NCBI RefSeq assembly: GCF_002752165.1
Contig: NZ_MOMB01000011.1
Coordinates: 1 to 48,925, forward strand
Length of the DNA: 48,925 nucleotides
Reading direction: 5' to 3'
Source: Erwinia sp. OLFS4
GTDB lineage: Bacteria > Pseudomonadota > Gammaproteobacteria > Enterobacterales > Enterobacteriaceae
A program made the position numbers and the translations under genes. The notes under the pieces are model-generated. The model had not been told where the DNA came from. It searched no databases and worked only from the letters and a program-made list of their open reading frames with translations. Every line of letters starts with the position of its first letter. Position 1 is the first letter of the stretch. Positions 18,630 through 28,589 of the stretch are shown one piece after another.

Positions 18630-19253
18630 ATGAGAAAAGAACCAACAGAACATCGATTGAAGCGAATTCGCCAGGCCGCTATTCAGTTAGCCACACAACG
18701 TAGTATAAATACCATTTCAATTTACGATGTCGCACGCGAGGCTGCTATTGCAGCCTCTACCGTCTACCATCACTATCCAAATATTGAAGCATTGTTCTGC
18801 GAGTTAATGAATGATGTTTTCAGTGAGTTCTCCCGGGTTTTACATCACGCGGTCGATGACAGCAAGGTCAACCACTGGACCGATATAAACCGTATGATAG
18901 AACAAAGTTTCGTCGAGCATTACCGCAACACCCCCCTTGTTCAGCATATTCTGTTAGGACACCATACATACACTTCCGTCAGCCATGCCGATGCCGATGC
19001 CGATGCCGATGCCGAAAATGATATTCTGCTAGGCCAGCAGGTAGAAAGCATTTACCGCAGCTATTTTCAGCTGCCGGAATTACCGCAAGACGTTAATATA
19101 TTTTGTATTGCACTTCAGCTGGCTGATAAGGTGTATGCCATGAACTTTCGTGAGGGTGGCACAATTACCGCGGAGATGGAACGCGAAGCGATCATTATCA
19201 CCGAAGCCTATTTAGGCACCTATCTGCCAAAAAACATGACAAGAGCAATATAG
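18630..19253 (+). CDS. TetR-family regulator of the agmatine locus
   Basis: 207 residues; the ATG lies 11 bases after the carbamate kinase stop, so the two are co-transcribed. The TetR DNA-binding domain is at the N-terminus: HRLKRIRQAAIQLATQRSINTISIYDVAREAAIAASTVYHHYPNIEALF. The C-terminal domain should bind an inducer, likely agmatine or putrescine (inference). An unusual run of Ala-Asp pairs (HADADADADAEN) near residues 119-130 is encoded by a hexanucleotide repeat, in a probable surface loop of the ligand domain. It sits between two pathway genes, which is an uncommon place for a regulator. Confidence 0.87.
   Translation: MRKEPTEHRLKRIRQAAIQLATQRSINTISIYDVAREAAIAASTVYHHYPNIEALFCELMNDVFSEFSRVLHHAVDDSKVNHWTDINRMIEQSFVEHYRNTPLVQHILLGHHTYTSVSHADADADADAENDILLGQQVESIYRSYFQLPELPQDVNIFCIALQLADKVYAMNFREGGTITAEMEREAIIITEAYLGTYLPKNMTRAI
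18987..19015 (+). repeat. GCCGAT hexanucleotide microsatellite inside the TetR gene
   Basis: Four perfect GCCGAT units (18987-19010) followed by GCCGA. Slippage would add or remove Ala-Asp pairs without shifting the frame, so the protein loop could vary in length while the gene stays open. Confidence 0.9.
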
Positions 19254-19649
19254 TTCCGTAATAAAACTATCAATAATGGTTATTATTTTAATTAACATGC
19301 TGCCTGAAAAATTATTCTATCGGATGAAAAATCGACGGGTATTTTCCGCCATATAGATTTAAAAAACATCTGCTCATAAATAAATCCTTTAATCATACTA
19401 ATTAAATTCATCTCGTTAAATGAAGCATTACTTATATTTCAGCCAGTATGATTAAAAAATGCTATCGAACAACTCCTGCTTTTTCAGGGAAATTATATGA
19501 ACGCAGTCAAGATTATTTAAAAAGTAGCGCTAAAAAACCGATTTCTGATTCTGATTGAAGAAAGTGAATTTCAGCCGGCAGATAATGTGTTTTGTAATCG
19601 TTGTATATGCCTCACCGGCATTTATTTGTTGACAACAAAGGAGCTGTTT
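19254..19649. other. Intergenic region upstream of ptcA
   Basis: About 400 AT-rich bases. At 19498 a good-looking short start (AGGGAAATTAT before ATG) opens a seven-codon frame, MNAVKII, then a stop; the same frame then stays open without stops into ptcA. It could be a leader peptide, a decayed reading frame or chance. A sequence CTGATTCTGATTGA (19545-19558) resembles the palindrome half site upstream of carbamate kinase. A separate ptcA promoter probably lies here. Confidence 0.4.
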
Positions 19650-20695
19650 ATGAGATTACCGTCCTCCAGCGCAACCAATTTGCACAAACCCACTTTGCGC
19701 CATTTCCTCAACACCCAGGACTTTACTAAAGAGGAACTGAGCGATATTTTGCATTTGATGACGCTGCTCAAGCAAGCCCGGCGCGATAATGCCGTGCCAC
19801 AGCTATTTAAGAATAAGTCTGTTGCCATGATCTTCGAACAGCCCTCAACCCGTACGCGGGTTTCATTTGAAACTGCCGCTACGGCTCTTGGCGGTCACGC
19901 GCTGTTTCTTTCACCAAAAGATATTCACCTCGGTGCCAAAGAAAATCTGGAAGACACCGCACGGGTACTGTCACGTATGGTGGACGTGATTATGGCACGG
20001 GTAAATCATCATGAAACCGTAGCAGGACTGGCAGAGCACTCCACCGTTCCGGTCATCAATGGCTTGTGTGACTGGCTGCATCCGACACAAATCATGGCTG
20101 ACCTGTTTACCATGCATGAACACTTGCCGGAAGGTAAAACGCTCAGCGATCTGACGGTAGCCTTTGTCGGTGATGCAACCAACGTCGCTTCTTCGCTGAT
20201 GTTTGCCTGCACCCAGTTCGGGATGACCTTCAAACATATTTGCCCTGACCGCTTTAAAGCACCGCAAAAATGGATTGAAATCGCACTGGGCAATTGCGAA
20301 ACGTCCGGCGGAAAACTGGTGATTACCGAAGATACCGATGCGGTTAAAGGCTGTGATGTCGTCGTTGCCGATAGTTTTTATTGGTTTGGTCAGGAAGATG
20401 AAAAAGATATTCGACTGTCCACCTTTATCCCCGATTATGTGGTCACGGAAGAATTAATGAACAAAGCCGGTCCGAAGGCCTTATTCATGCACTGCCTGCC
20501 GGCAAACGATCAGCGAGAATGCACGCGCGAAGTGATGGAATCAGGTAACTCAGTCATCTTCGATGAAGCAGAAAACCGTCTGACCGCTCAGATGGCCTGC
20601 TGGTTTATTTCACCTACAAAGATATCGCGGTAGCGAGCGAAGATACCAAAATTGAACACTATCACCGGGTTCATTCATTCTTAGCTGGCCTGTAA
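19650..20695 (+). pseudogene. ptcA: Putrescine carbamoyltransferase, frameshifted near the 3' end
   Basis: The enzyme makes or splits N-carbamoylputrescine with phosphate, giving putrescine and carbamoyl phosphate. The start at 19650 follows AAGGAG. Motifs: carbamoyl phosphate loop QPSTRTRVSFETA, then CDWLHPTQIMADL, VAFVGDATNVASS, FMHCLPANDQREC and DEAENRLTAQM. The ornithine-specific SMG loop is not seen, and with the agmatine genes around it PTC is favoured over OTC. After LTAQMA the frame reads CWFISPTKISR and stops at 20633. One missing base near 20596-20599 would restore LLVYFTYKDIAVASEDTK... to a stop at 20695 (348 residues, a normal length). The lost tail is a C-terminal helix that in PTC helps trimer packing, so activity is doubtful. 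A sequencing error remains possible. Confidence 0.85.
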
Positions 20696-20704
20696 TCAGC
20701 GGAT

Positions 20705-20735
20705 AAAAAAAGAGGAGCAAAAGCTCCTCTTTTTT
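20705..20735. terminator. Bidirectional terminator between ptcA and gyrA
   Basis: Arms GAGGAGC (20712-20718) and GCTCCTC (20723-20729) with loop AAAA, flanked by A and T runs, serve both convergent genes. Confidence 0.88.
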
Positions 20736-20761
20736 AGCACGTTTAGCGCAAGCAGCACAGA

Positions 20762-23395
20762 TTACTCATCATCAGCAACCGGCTCATCATCACTGTCCGT
20801 TTCAGGGGCAATGTCATCTTCACCTTCTGCCAGGCTACCATCGATCGCATCCAGTTCTTCGTCTTCAACCGGTTCAGCTACGCGCTGAAGACCGACCACG
20901 CTTTCATCCTCGGCGGTGCGAATCAGAATAACGCCCTGGGTATTACGGCCAACCACGCTGACTTCAGATACCCGGGTACGTACCAGCGTACCGGCGTCGG
21001 TGATCATCATAATCTGATCGCTGTCCACCACCTGCACCGCCCCAACCACCGGCCCGTTTCGCTCGGTCACTTTGATAGATATGACCCCCTGAGTCGCACG
21101 GGATTTGATCGGGTATTCACTATTACCGGTGCGTTTACCATAACCATTGCGGGTGACGGTGAGAATTGCGCCCTCGTCACGTGGAATAATAAGCGATACC
21201 ACGCGATCCCCTTCAGCCAGCCGGATACCACGCACACCGGATGCGGTACGCCCCATAGTACGGACTGCCAGCTCGCTAAAGCGCACCACTTTTCCGCCGG
21301 CAGAAAACAGCATCGCTTCATCCTGTCCGTTGGTGAGCGCAACGCCAATCAGCTCATCGTCTTCACGCAGATTCACCGCGATGATACCGGCGCTGCGCGG
21401 ACGGCTGAATTCAGTCAGCGCGGTTTTCTTCACGGTGCCATTGGCGGTTGCCATAAACACATTGCAGCCTTCAGCATATTCCCGTACCGGCAGAATGGCG
21501 GTAATACGTTCGTTAGCTTCAAGGGGCAGCAAATTAATGATTGGCCGGCCACGTGCACCGCGGCTGGCTTCCGGCAGCTGATAGACTTTCATCCAGTAGA
21601 GACGTCCGCGGCTGGAGAAGCACAGGATAGTATCGTGTGTGTTGGCAACCAGTAAGCGATCAATAAAGTCTTCGTCTTTAATTCTGGCAGCACTACGCCC
21701 TTTGCCACCGCGACGCTGCGCTTCATAATCGCTCAGCGGCTGATACTTAACATACCCCTGATGCGACAGCGTAACGACCACATCTTCCTGATTAATCAGG
21801 TCTTCAATGTTAATATCGGCGCTGTTAGCAGTAATTTCTGTGCGCCGTGGGTCACCGAACTGATCGCGAACCGCCTCCAGCTCCTCGCGAATCACTTCCA
21901 TCAACCGTTCGGCACTTTCCAGAATGCGCAACAGTTCGCCAATCTGCGCCAGTAACTCTTTATATTCATCCAGCAGCTTTTCGTGCTCAAGCCCGGTGAG
22001 TTTTTGCAGTCGCAGATCAAGAATCGCCTGCGCCTGCTGTTCGGTCAGATAATACTGGCCATCACGGATACCATATTGCTCTTCGAGCCATTCCGGACGT
22101 GCGGCATCATCCCCCGCGCGTTCAAGCATCGCCGCAACGTTCCCTAATGCCCAGGACTGCGCCATCAGGCCGGTTTTCGCTTCAGCTGGCGTCGGGGCCC
22201 GACGAATCAGTTCAATGATCGGATCGATATTTGCCAGCGCCACCGCCAGCCCTTCAAGGATATGGGCTCGATCGCGCGCTTTACGCAATTCAAAGATGGT
22301 GCGACGCGTCACCACTTCACGCCGGTGGCGTACGAAAGCCTCAAGGATCTCTTTCAGGGTCATAATTTTCGGCTGCCCCTGATAGAGAGCAACCATATTA
22401 ATGCCAAACGAGACCTGCAGCTGCGTCAGTGAATAAAGGTTGTTGAGAACCACCTCACCCACCGCGTCACGTTTTACTTCGATAACAATGCGCATGCCGT
22501 CTTTATCGGACTCGTCGCGCAATGCGCTGATGCCTTCGACACGTTTGTCTTTCACCAGCTCGGCAATCTTTTCGATAAGACGCGCTTTGTTTACCTGGTA
22601 GGGAATTTCATGAATGATGATGGTTTCACGACCGGTTTTTGCGTCGGTTTCAACCTCACCACGGGCACGAATATACACTTTGCCACGACCGGTCCGATAG
22701 GCTTCTTCAATACCACGGCGGCCATTGATAATAGCGGCTGTCGGGAAATCGGGTCCGGGAATGTATTCCATCAATCCTTCAACCGAAATGTTTTCATCGT
22801 CAATATAAGCCAGGCAGCCGTTAATGACTTCGGTAAGGTTATGGGGAGGAATATTGGTTGCCATGCCGACCGCAATACCTGACGAGCCGTTAATCAGCAG
22901 GTTAGGGATTTTCGTCGGCATGACTTCAGGGATTTGTTCAGTGCCGTCATAGTTTGGCACGAAATCGACGGTTTCTTTTTCCAGGTCCGCCTGCAGTTCA
23001 TGGGCAATTTTCGCCATACGAACTTCGGTGTAACGCATGGCGGCGGCTGAGTCGCCATCAATAGAACCGAAGTTACCCTGACCATCCACCAGCATATAGC
23101 GCAGGGAGAAGGGTTGAGCCATACGGACAATAGTGTCATAAACCGCCGAGTCGCCATGAGGGTGATATTTACCAATCACATCACCCACTACACGCGCCGA
23201 CTTTTTATAAGGCTTATTCCAGTCGTTGCCCAGTACATTCATCGCATACAACACGCGACGGTGTACCGGTTTCAGCCCATCACGAACATCGGGTAACGCG
23301 CGGCCGACAATAACCGACATCGCATAATCCAGATAGGAGTTTTTCAACTCTTCTTCAATATTAACCGGTGTGATTTCTCTGGCCAGGTCGCTCAT
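20762..23395 (-). CDS. gyrA: DNA gyrase subunit A
   Basis: 877 residues. GyrA cuts and rejoins DNA in the A2B2 gyrase that introduces negative supercoils. The N-terminal breakage-reunion domain carries catalytic Tyr122 (AAAMRYTEV). The quinolone-resistance region [11 protein letters not shown] keeps Ser83 and Asp87, so the main target-site resistance changes are absent. The C-terminal beta-pinwheel contains the GyrA box QRRGGKG near 560, and the tail is strongly acidic ([19 protein letters not shown]), as in enterics. It is divergent from ubiG, as in E. coli. Confidence 0.98.
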   Translation of the reverse strand: MSDLAREITPVNIEEELKNSYLDYAMSVIVGRALPDVRDGLKPVHRRVLYAMNVLGNDWNKPYKKSARVVGDVIGKYHPHGDSAVYDTIVRMAQPFSLRYMLVDGQGNFGSIDGDSAAAMRYTEVRMAKIAHELQADLEKETVDFVPNYDGTEQIPEVMPTKIPNLLINGSSGIAVGMATNIPPHNLTEVINGCLAYIDDENISVEGLMEYIPGPDFPTAAIINGRRGIEEAYRTGRGKVYIRARGEVETDAKTGRETIIIHEIPYQVNKARLIEKIAELVKDKRVEGISALRDESDKDGMRIVIEVKRDAVGEVVLNNLYSLTQLQVSFGINMVALYQGQPKIMTLKEILEAFVRHRREVVTRRTIFELRKARDRAHILEGLAVALANIDPIIELIRRAPTPAEAKTGLMAQSWALGNVAAMLERAGDDAARPEWLEEQYGIRDGQYYLTEQQAQAILDLRLQKLTGLEHEKLLDEYKELLAQIGELLRILESAERLMEVIREELEAVRDQFGDPRRTEITANSADINIEDLINQEDVVVTLSHQGYVKYQPLSDYEAQRRGGKGRSAARIKDEDFIDRLLVANTHDTILCFSSRGRLYWMKVYQLPEASRGARGRPIINLLPLEANERITAILPVREYAEGCNVFMATANGTVKKTALTEFSRPRSAGIIAVNLREDDELIGVALTNGQDEAMLFSAGGKVVRFSELAVRTMGRTASGVRGIRLAEGDRVVSLIIPRDEGAILTVTRNGYGKRTGNSEYPIKSRATQGVISIKVTERNGPVVGAVQVVDSDQIMMITDAGTLVRTRVSEVSVVGRNTQGVILIRTAEDESVVGLQRVAEPVEDEELDAIDGSLAEGEDDIAPETDSDDEPVADDE

Positions 23396-23570
23396 GTAGG
23401 CGCTTTCCTTCTAAATTATTCCCGGATTCAAAGGTGCAAAATCATACCACATTGTGCGGTGCGGGTGAACGAAAAGCGAGGTTAAAACCGGAAATAGCGC
23501 CTCGCGCTGTCCTGCCCATTTAACCCATAACGCGATATACTCGCGCAAAATCGAGCGGAGTGGTAAGCCT

Positions 23571-24287
23571 ATGAGTATAAATAACGTCGATAGTCAGGAA
23601 ATCGCAAAATTTGCAGCGGTGGCTTCCCGCTGGTGGGACCCGGAAGGCGAATTTAAACCGCTGCATCGTATTAACCCATTGCGACTGAATTATATCGCCG
23701 GTCGTAGCAACGGCCTGTTTGCTAAAAAGGTGCTGGATGTCGGCTGCGGTGGCGGCATTTTGAGTGAGAGCATGGCGCGTGAAGGCGCCGATGTCACCGG
23801 GCTGGATATGGGTGCAGAGCCGCTGGAAGTGGCACGTTTACATGCAATGGAAAGTGGCCTGAAGATCGATTATATCCAGCAAACCGTTGAGGAACATGCC
23901 CGCCAGTATGCCGGTCACTATGATGTGGTCACCTGCATGGAAATGCTGGAACACGTTCCGGACCCCAGCTCGGTGGTGGCCGCCTGCGCCCGGCTGGTGA
24001 AACCCGGCGGCGACGTATTCTTTTCAACCATTAACCGTAACAGCAAAGCCTGGCTACTGGCGATTGTCGGCGCAGAATACCTGCTGCGGATGGTGCCGCG
24101 CGGTACCCATGATATTAAGAAATTTATTCGTCCTGCCGAACTGCTGGACTGGGTCGATAATACCCCGCTGCGGGAACGACACATTATCGGATTACATTTT
24201 AATCCGCTGCGTAATACATTTTATCTTGGCCGCAACGTTGACGTGAATTACATGCTGCATACCCAGTATCCGGCACAGGATAGCTAA
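23571..24287 (+). CDS. ubiG: Ubiquinone biosynthesis O-methyltransferase
   Basis: 238 residues (E. coli 240). UbiG carries out both O-methylations of ubiquinone synthesis using S-adenosylmethionine. The SAM-binding motif [16 protein letters not shown], followed by VTGLDMG and [11 protein letters not shown], and the membrane-facing segment [16 protein letters not shown] are conserved. The start follows GAGCGGAG. It is divergent from gyrA. The ubiquinone product serves the complex I encoded later in the window. Confidence 0.97.
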   Translation: MSINNVDSQEIAKFAAVASRWWDPEGEFKPLHRINPLRLNYIAGRSNGLFAKKVLDVGCGGGILSESMAREGADVTGLDMGAEPLEVARLHAMESGLKIDYIQQTVEEHARQYAGHYDVVTCMEMLEHVPDPSSVVAACARLVKPGGDVFFSTINRNSKAWLLAIVGAEYLLRMVPRGTHDIKKFIRPAELLDWVDNTPLRERHIIGLHFNPLRNTFYLGRNVDVNYMLHTQYPAQDS

Positions 24288-24774
24288 GCCCCGGCTGGCC
24301 ACCGGCATCCTGCCGGCGGCCATAATAAATTCTTAGCACCAGCCCGGCTGACAGATCGTTTTGTTGTTTTACAGGCCGACGACTTGTCATCAGACTGCAA
24401 CAAGGTTAAACGCGTTGAAAAGCGTCATTGTTTTCAGCGCCAGGGCTGTTATGTCCAAAAAACCGGCCAGCTGGCCGCCTGAATGAGCAAGAAATCAGCG
24501 CTTGATCAAATTTTAAAAGATTCATAATCGCGCTTGACAGCAATCACAGCCCTTTAGCGATGCGGCATTGAGATAATTCAGCATTACTAACCTCAAAATT
24601 TTCTAAAAATCAAGGCTTGTAGCACTCAGGGAAATTACTAAAATATTCACCATCTAGTGATTCTTTCTTCCGGTACCCCCTATATATTGTGTTTATCCAC
24701 AACGTTACTCAGACCAGAACGCTGTGCGCATAAGCCGGGGATACTTTCTTCTGACGGACAGGGTAAAACGCGAC
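24288..24774. other. Intergenic region between ubiG and nrdA
   Basis: About 490 bases. Close to ubiG lies an imperfect hairpin (24297-24321; outer arms GGCC, inner CCGGCA/TGCCGG) with no T-run, a weak terminator candidate. GGCCAGCTGGCC at 24465-24476 is a perfect palindrome of unknown meaning. The last 130 bases hold the nrdA control sites. No gene is seen. Confidence 0.5.
24645..24701 (+). promoter_or_regulatory. nrdA control region: NrdR boxes and a DnaA box
   Basis: CCCCTATATATTGTGT (24677-24692) matches the NrdR consensus acaCwAtATaTwGtgt well in its centre and right half. A weaker partner (ATTCACCATCTAGTGA, 24645-24660) lies 32 bases upstream, a spacing of about three helical turns as in other nrd promoters. 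TTATCCACA (24693-24701) is an exact strong DnaA box abutting the NrdR box. In E. coli both proteins act on nrdAB. Confidence 0.65.
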
Positions 24775-27060
24775 ATGAATCAGAGTCTGCTTGTCACTAA
24801 ACGCGATGGCCGCACCGAACGCATCAATCTTGATAAAATTCACCGCGTCCTTGACTGGGCCGCCGAAGGGTTGAACAACGTCTCCGTCTCCCAGGTGGAG
24901 TTGCGTTCCCATATCCAGTTCTATGAAGGGATTAAAACGGCGGATATTCATGAAACCATCATCAAATCAGCCGCCGATCTGATATCGCGCGACGCGCCGG
25001 ATTACCAATATCTGGCCGCCCGTCTGGCCATTTTTCATTTACGTAAAAAAGCCTACGGTCAGTTTGAGCCACCGGCGCTCTACGATCAGGTGGTGCGTAT
25101 GGTCGAGCTGGGCAAATACGATCGCCATCTGCTGGAAGACTACAGCAAAGAAGAGTTCGAGCAGATGGACGGTTTCATTGACCACTGGCGTGATATGAAC
25201 TTCTCTTATGCCGCGGTCAAGCAGCTGGAAGGAAAATATCTGGTGCAGAACCGGGTCAGCGGCGAAATCTATGAAAGCGCCCAGTTCCTTTATATTCTGG
25301 TGGCTGCCTGCCTGTTCTCCGGTTACCCGCGTGAAACCCGTCTCGATTACGTTAAACGCTTCTATGATGCGGTGTCGACATTCAAAATCTCGCTGCCCAC
25401 ACCGATTATGTCAGGAGTACGTACCCCAACCCGCCAGTTCAGTTCCTGCGTACTGATTGAGTGCGGGGACAGTCTTGATTCGATTAACGCCACCTCCAGC
25501 GCAATTGTGAAATATGTTTCTCAGCGTGCCGGAATTGGCATTAACGCCGGGCGTATTCGCGCGTTAGGCAGCCCGATTCGCGGCGGTGAAGCATTTCACA
25601 CCGGGTGTATTCCTTTTTATAAACACTTTCAGACAGCGGTAAAATCCTGCTCACAAGGTGGCGTACGCGGCGGGGCGGCTACGCTGTTCTACCCGATGTG
25701 GCATCTTGAAGTGGAAAGTCTGCTGGTGCTGAAAAATAACCGCGGGGTGGAAGGTAACCGTGTACGTCATATGGATTACGGCGTGCAGATTAATAAACTG
25801 ATGTATCAGCGTTTGTTAAAAGGCGAGGACATTACGCTGTTCAGCCCGTCCGACGTTCCGGGTCTTTATGATGCCTTCTTTGCTGACCAGCAGGAATTCG
25901 AACGCCTTTATACCCAATATGAGCAGGACAGCAGCATCAGGAAACAGCGCTTACGCGCAGTTGACCTGTTTTCATTAATGATGCAGGAGCGGGCTTCCAC
26001 CGGTCGTATCTATATTCAGAATGTTGATCACTGTAACACCCACAGTCCGTTCGACCCGACGATTGCCCCGGTGCGCCAGTCCAATCTCTGTCTGGAAATC
26101 GCCCTGCCGACCAAACCGCTGGAAGACGTCAACGACGAAAACGGTGAAATTGCCCTCTGTACGCTTTCTGCTTTTAATCTTGGTGTCATCAACAGCCTCG
26201 ACGACCTCGAGGAGCTGGCAACGCTGGCGGTACGGGCGCTTGATGCCCTGCTCGACTATCAGGATTACCCGATTCCGGCGGCGCAACGTGGCGCAATGGG
26301 ACGCCGCACCCTGGGTATCGGCGTGATCAACTTCGCCTACTATCTGGCTAAACACGGGGTACGTTACTCTGATGGCAGTGCCAATAATCTGACGCACAAA
26401 ACCTTTGAGGCGATTCAGTACTATCTGTTGAAAGCGTCGAACGAACTGGCAAAAGAACAAGGCGCCTGCCCGTGGTTTAATGAAACCACCTATGCCCAAG
26501 GCATTCTGCCTATCGATACCTATAAAAAAGATCTGGACAGCATCGTTAATGAGCCGCTGCATCTTGACTGGGAAGGCCTGCGCACTGCGATCAAAACTCA
26601 CGGCCTGCGTAACTCAACGCTTTCCGCACTGATGCCGTCGGAAACCTCATCGCAGATCTCAAATGCCACCAACGGCATTGAGCCTCCGCGCGGCCATATC
26701 AGCATTAAAGCATCAAAAGATGGCATCCTGCGCCAGGTGGTGCCGGAGTATGAACGCCTTAAGCAGCAGTATGAACTGCTATGGGAAATGCCCTCCAACG
26801 ATGGCTACCTGCAGCTGGTAGGGGTGATGCAGAAATTTATCGATCAGGCGATTTCTGCTAATACCAACTACGATCCCGGTCGCTTTGCTAATGGTAAAGT
26901 ACCGATGAAGCAGTTACTCAAAGATTTGCTGACGGCCTATAAGTTTGGCGTAAAAACGCTGTACTACCAGAACACCCGTGATGGCGCAGAAGATGCTCAG
27001 GATGATCTGGCCCCTTCTATTCAGGATGATGGCTGCGAGAGCGGCGCATGTAAGATTTAA
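24775..27060 (+). CDS. nrdA: Class Ia ribonucleotide reductase, alpha subunit
   Basis: 761 residues from ATG 24775, the E. coli length; the upstream extension is not conserved. NrdA reduces ribonucleoside diphosphates to deoxy forms. The N-terminal ATP cone (VTKRDGRTERINLDKIHRVLDWA) senses ATP/dATP. Redox and radical cysteines are present in FSSCVLIECGDS, QSNLCLEI and GEIALCTLSAFN, and the C-terminal shuttle pair C754/C759 sits in GCESGACKI. It is followed by nrdB after 83 bases and then yfaE. Confidence 0.98.
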   Translation: MNQSLLVTKRDGRTERINLDKIHRVLDWAAEGLNNVSVSQVELRSHIQFYEGIKTADIHETIIKSAADLISRDAPDYQYLAARLAIFHLRKKAYGQFEPPALYDQVVRMVELGKYDRHLLEDYSKEEFEQMDGFIDHWRDMNFSYAAVKQLEGKYLVQNRVSGEIYESAQFLYILVAACLFSGYPRETRLDYVKRFYDAVSTFKISLPTPIMSGVRTPTRQFSSCVLIECGDSLDSINATSSAIVKYVSQRAGIGINAGRIRALGSPIRGGEAFHTGCIPFYKHFQTAVKSCSQGGVRGGAATLFYPMWHLEVESLLVLKNNRGVEGNRVRHMDYGVQINKLMYQRLLKGEDITLFSPSDVPGLYDAFFADQQEFERLYTQYEQDSSIRKQRLRAVDLFSLMMQERASTGRIYIQNVDHCNTHSPFDPTIAPVRQSNLCLEIALPTKPLEDVNDENGEIALCTLSAFNLGVINSLDDLEELATLAVRALDALLDYQDYPIPAAQRGAMGRRTLGIGVINFAYYLAKHGVRYSDGSANNLTHKTFEAIQYYLLKASNELAKEQGACPWFNETTYAQGILPIDTYKKDLDSIVNEPLHLDWEGLRTAIKTHGLRNSTLSALMPSETSSQISNATNGIEPPRGHISIKASKDGILRQVVPEYERLKQQYELLWEMPSNDGYLQLVGVMQKFIDQAISANTNYDPGRFANGKVPMKQLLKDLLTAYKFGVKTLYYQNTRDGAEDAQDDLAPSIQDDGCESGACKI

Positions 27061-27143
27061 AGCGGGACAGGAGCAGCTTTCTCCTTACTTTCTGACCTTC
27101 TGGTGCGGCGGATTTTATCCGCCCCTGACTGCTGGACAACATA

Positions 27144-28274
27144 ATGGCTTACACCACATTTTCTCAGAACAAAAACGATCAACTCAGCGAACCGATGTTT
27201 TTTGGTCAACCGGTTAACGTCGCCCGCTATGACCAGCAAAAATATGATATTTTCGAGAAGCTGATTGAAAAGCAACTCTCTTTTTTCTGGCGCCCGGAAG
27301 AGGTTGATGTTTCCCGTGACCGTATTGATTATCAGAGCCTGCCAGAACATGAGAAACATATTTTTATCAGCAATCTGAAATACCAGACGCTGCTTGATTC
27401 CATTCAGGGCCGCAGCCCTAACGTTGCGCTGTTACCGCTGATTTCCATTCCTGAACTGGAAACCTGGGTCGAAACCTGGGCGTTTTCGGAAACGATTCAC
27501 TCGCGTTCATATACCCATATTATCCGCAATATTGTTAACGATCCGGCGCTGGTTTTTGATGACATCGTCACCAATGAACAGATTCTGAAACGGGCAGAAG
27601 ATATTTCAGGCTACTACGATGATCTGATCGAAATGACCAGCTACTGGCATATGCTGGGTGAAGGCACTCACCAGGTCGCCGGTAAAACCGTGACCGTCTC
27701 ATTGTATGAGCTGAAAAAACTGCTCTATATCTGCCTGATGAGCGTTAATGCGCTGGAAGCTATTCGTTTTTACGTCAGCTTCGCCTGCTCGTTTGCCTTT
27801 GCTGAACGTGAACTGATGGAAGGCAACGCCAAAATTATTCGCCTGATAGCCCGCGATGAAGCGCTGCACCTGACCGGCACCCAGCATATGCTTAATCTGA
27901 TGCGCAGTGGCGAAGACGATCCGGAAATGGCGCAGATTGCCGAAGAATGCCGCCAGACCTGCTACGACCTGTTTAAAGACGCCGCGAATCAGGAAAAAGA
28001 GTGGGCTGAATACCTGTTCCGTGATGGTTCTATGATCGGCCTGAATAAAGATATCCTTTGCCAGTATATTGAATATATTACTAATATCCGTATGCAGGCG
28101 GTCGGGCTTGATCTGCCTTTTGAAACCCGTTCCAACCCTATTCCGTGGATCAACAGCTGGCTGGTTTCCGACAATGTCCAGGTTGCCCCGCAGGAGGTGG
28201 AAGTCAGCTCTTATCTGGTTGGACAGATAGACGCAGAAGTCGGTGACGACGATTTTAATGATTTTCAGCTGTAA
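27144..28274 (+). CDS. nrdB: Class Ia ribonucleotide reductase, beta subunit
   Basis: 376 residues, as in E. coli. It holds the diferric-tyrosyl radical cofactor. Counting the initiator Met, the radical Tyr123 (SYTHIIRNI) and metal ligands D85, E116 and H119 are present, with the second ligand set in [15 protein letters not shown]. The C-terminal tail that docks on NrdA ends [11 protein letters not shown]. It is co-transcribed with nrdA and directly followed by yfaE. Confidence 0.98.
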   Translation: MAYTTFSQNKNDQLSEPMFFGQPVNVARYDQQKYDIFEKLIEKQLSFFWRPEEVDVSRDRIDYQSLPEHEKHIFISNLKYQTLLDSIQGRSPNVALLPLISIPELETWVETWAFSETIHSRSYTHIIRNIVNDPALVFDDIVTNEQILKRAEDISGYYDDLIEMTSYWHMLGEGTHQVAGKTVTVSLYELKKLLYICLMSVNALEAIRFYVSFACSFAFAERELMEGNAKIIRLIARDEALHLTGTQHMLNLMRSGEDDPEMAQIAEECRQTCYDLFKDAANQEKEWAEYLFRDGSMIGLNKDILCQYIEYITNIRMQAVGLDLPFETRSNPIPWINSWLVSDNVQVAPQEVEVSSYLVGQIDAEVGDDDFNDFQL

Positions 28275-28276
28275 AA

Positions 28277-28549
28277 ATGGCAGCAGCTATGGCGCATTCC
28301 ACCATTACCCTGCGTTCAACTGGCACAAGGATTGACTGCAAAGAGCAGCATGACTCCCTGCTTGATGCACTTGAGTCACACCAGGTCTGCGTGGAGTATC
28401 AGTGTCGTGAAGGCTACTGTGGCGCCTGTCGTACGCGTCTGCTTAAGGGAGAAGTCTGCTACGCCAGCCAGCCACTGGCCGCCATTCAGCAGGGTGAAAT
28501 TTTACCGTGCTGTTGTCAGGCCAAAGGGGATATTGAAATCGATATGTAA
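28277..28549 (+). CDS. yfaE: [2Fe-2S] ferredoxin YfaE, NrdB cofactor maintenance
   Basis: 90 residues from ATG 28277, two bases after the nrdB stop; alignment to E. coli YfaE (84 residues) favours the internal ATG at 28289, giving 86. Neither start has a ribosome site, so coupling with nrdB is likely. The plant-type ferredoxin cysteines are in YQCREGYCGACRTRLL and near LPCCCQAKGDIEI. YfaE donates electrons to repair and assemble the NrdB diferric-radical cofactor. Confidence 0.93.
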   Translation: MAAAMAHSTITLRSTGTRIDCKEQHDSLLDALESHQVCVEYQCREGYCGACRTRLLKGEVCYASQPLAAIQQGEILPCCCQAKGDIEIDM

Positions 28550-28561
28550 TCTCACGCACAT

Positions 28562-28589
28562 AACAGCGGATGTACTTACAAGCGCTGTT
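28562..28589. terminator. Possible weak hairpin between yfaE and the cinA-like gene
   Basis: Arms AACAGCG (28562-28568) and CGCTGTT (28583-28589) with a 14-base loop overlap the end of the convergent cinA-like gene. There is no T-run, so termination is uncertain. Confidence 0.35.

Noticed and set aside
18987..19015. Short tandem repeat considered as part of a CRISPR array
   Set aside because: The units are 6 bases, adjacent, without spacers and in frame in a TetR gene.
20590..20640. Programmed -1 frameshift as an explanation for the split ptcA frame
   Set aside because: A -1 shift at GCC would restore the frame, but there is no slippery heptamer or downstream stem; a one-base deletion or sequence error is simpler.
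25975..26601. Long minus-strand frame antisense to nrdA (208 codons)
   Set aside because: A shadow of codon bias in the highly expressed nrdA gene; no independent signals.
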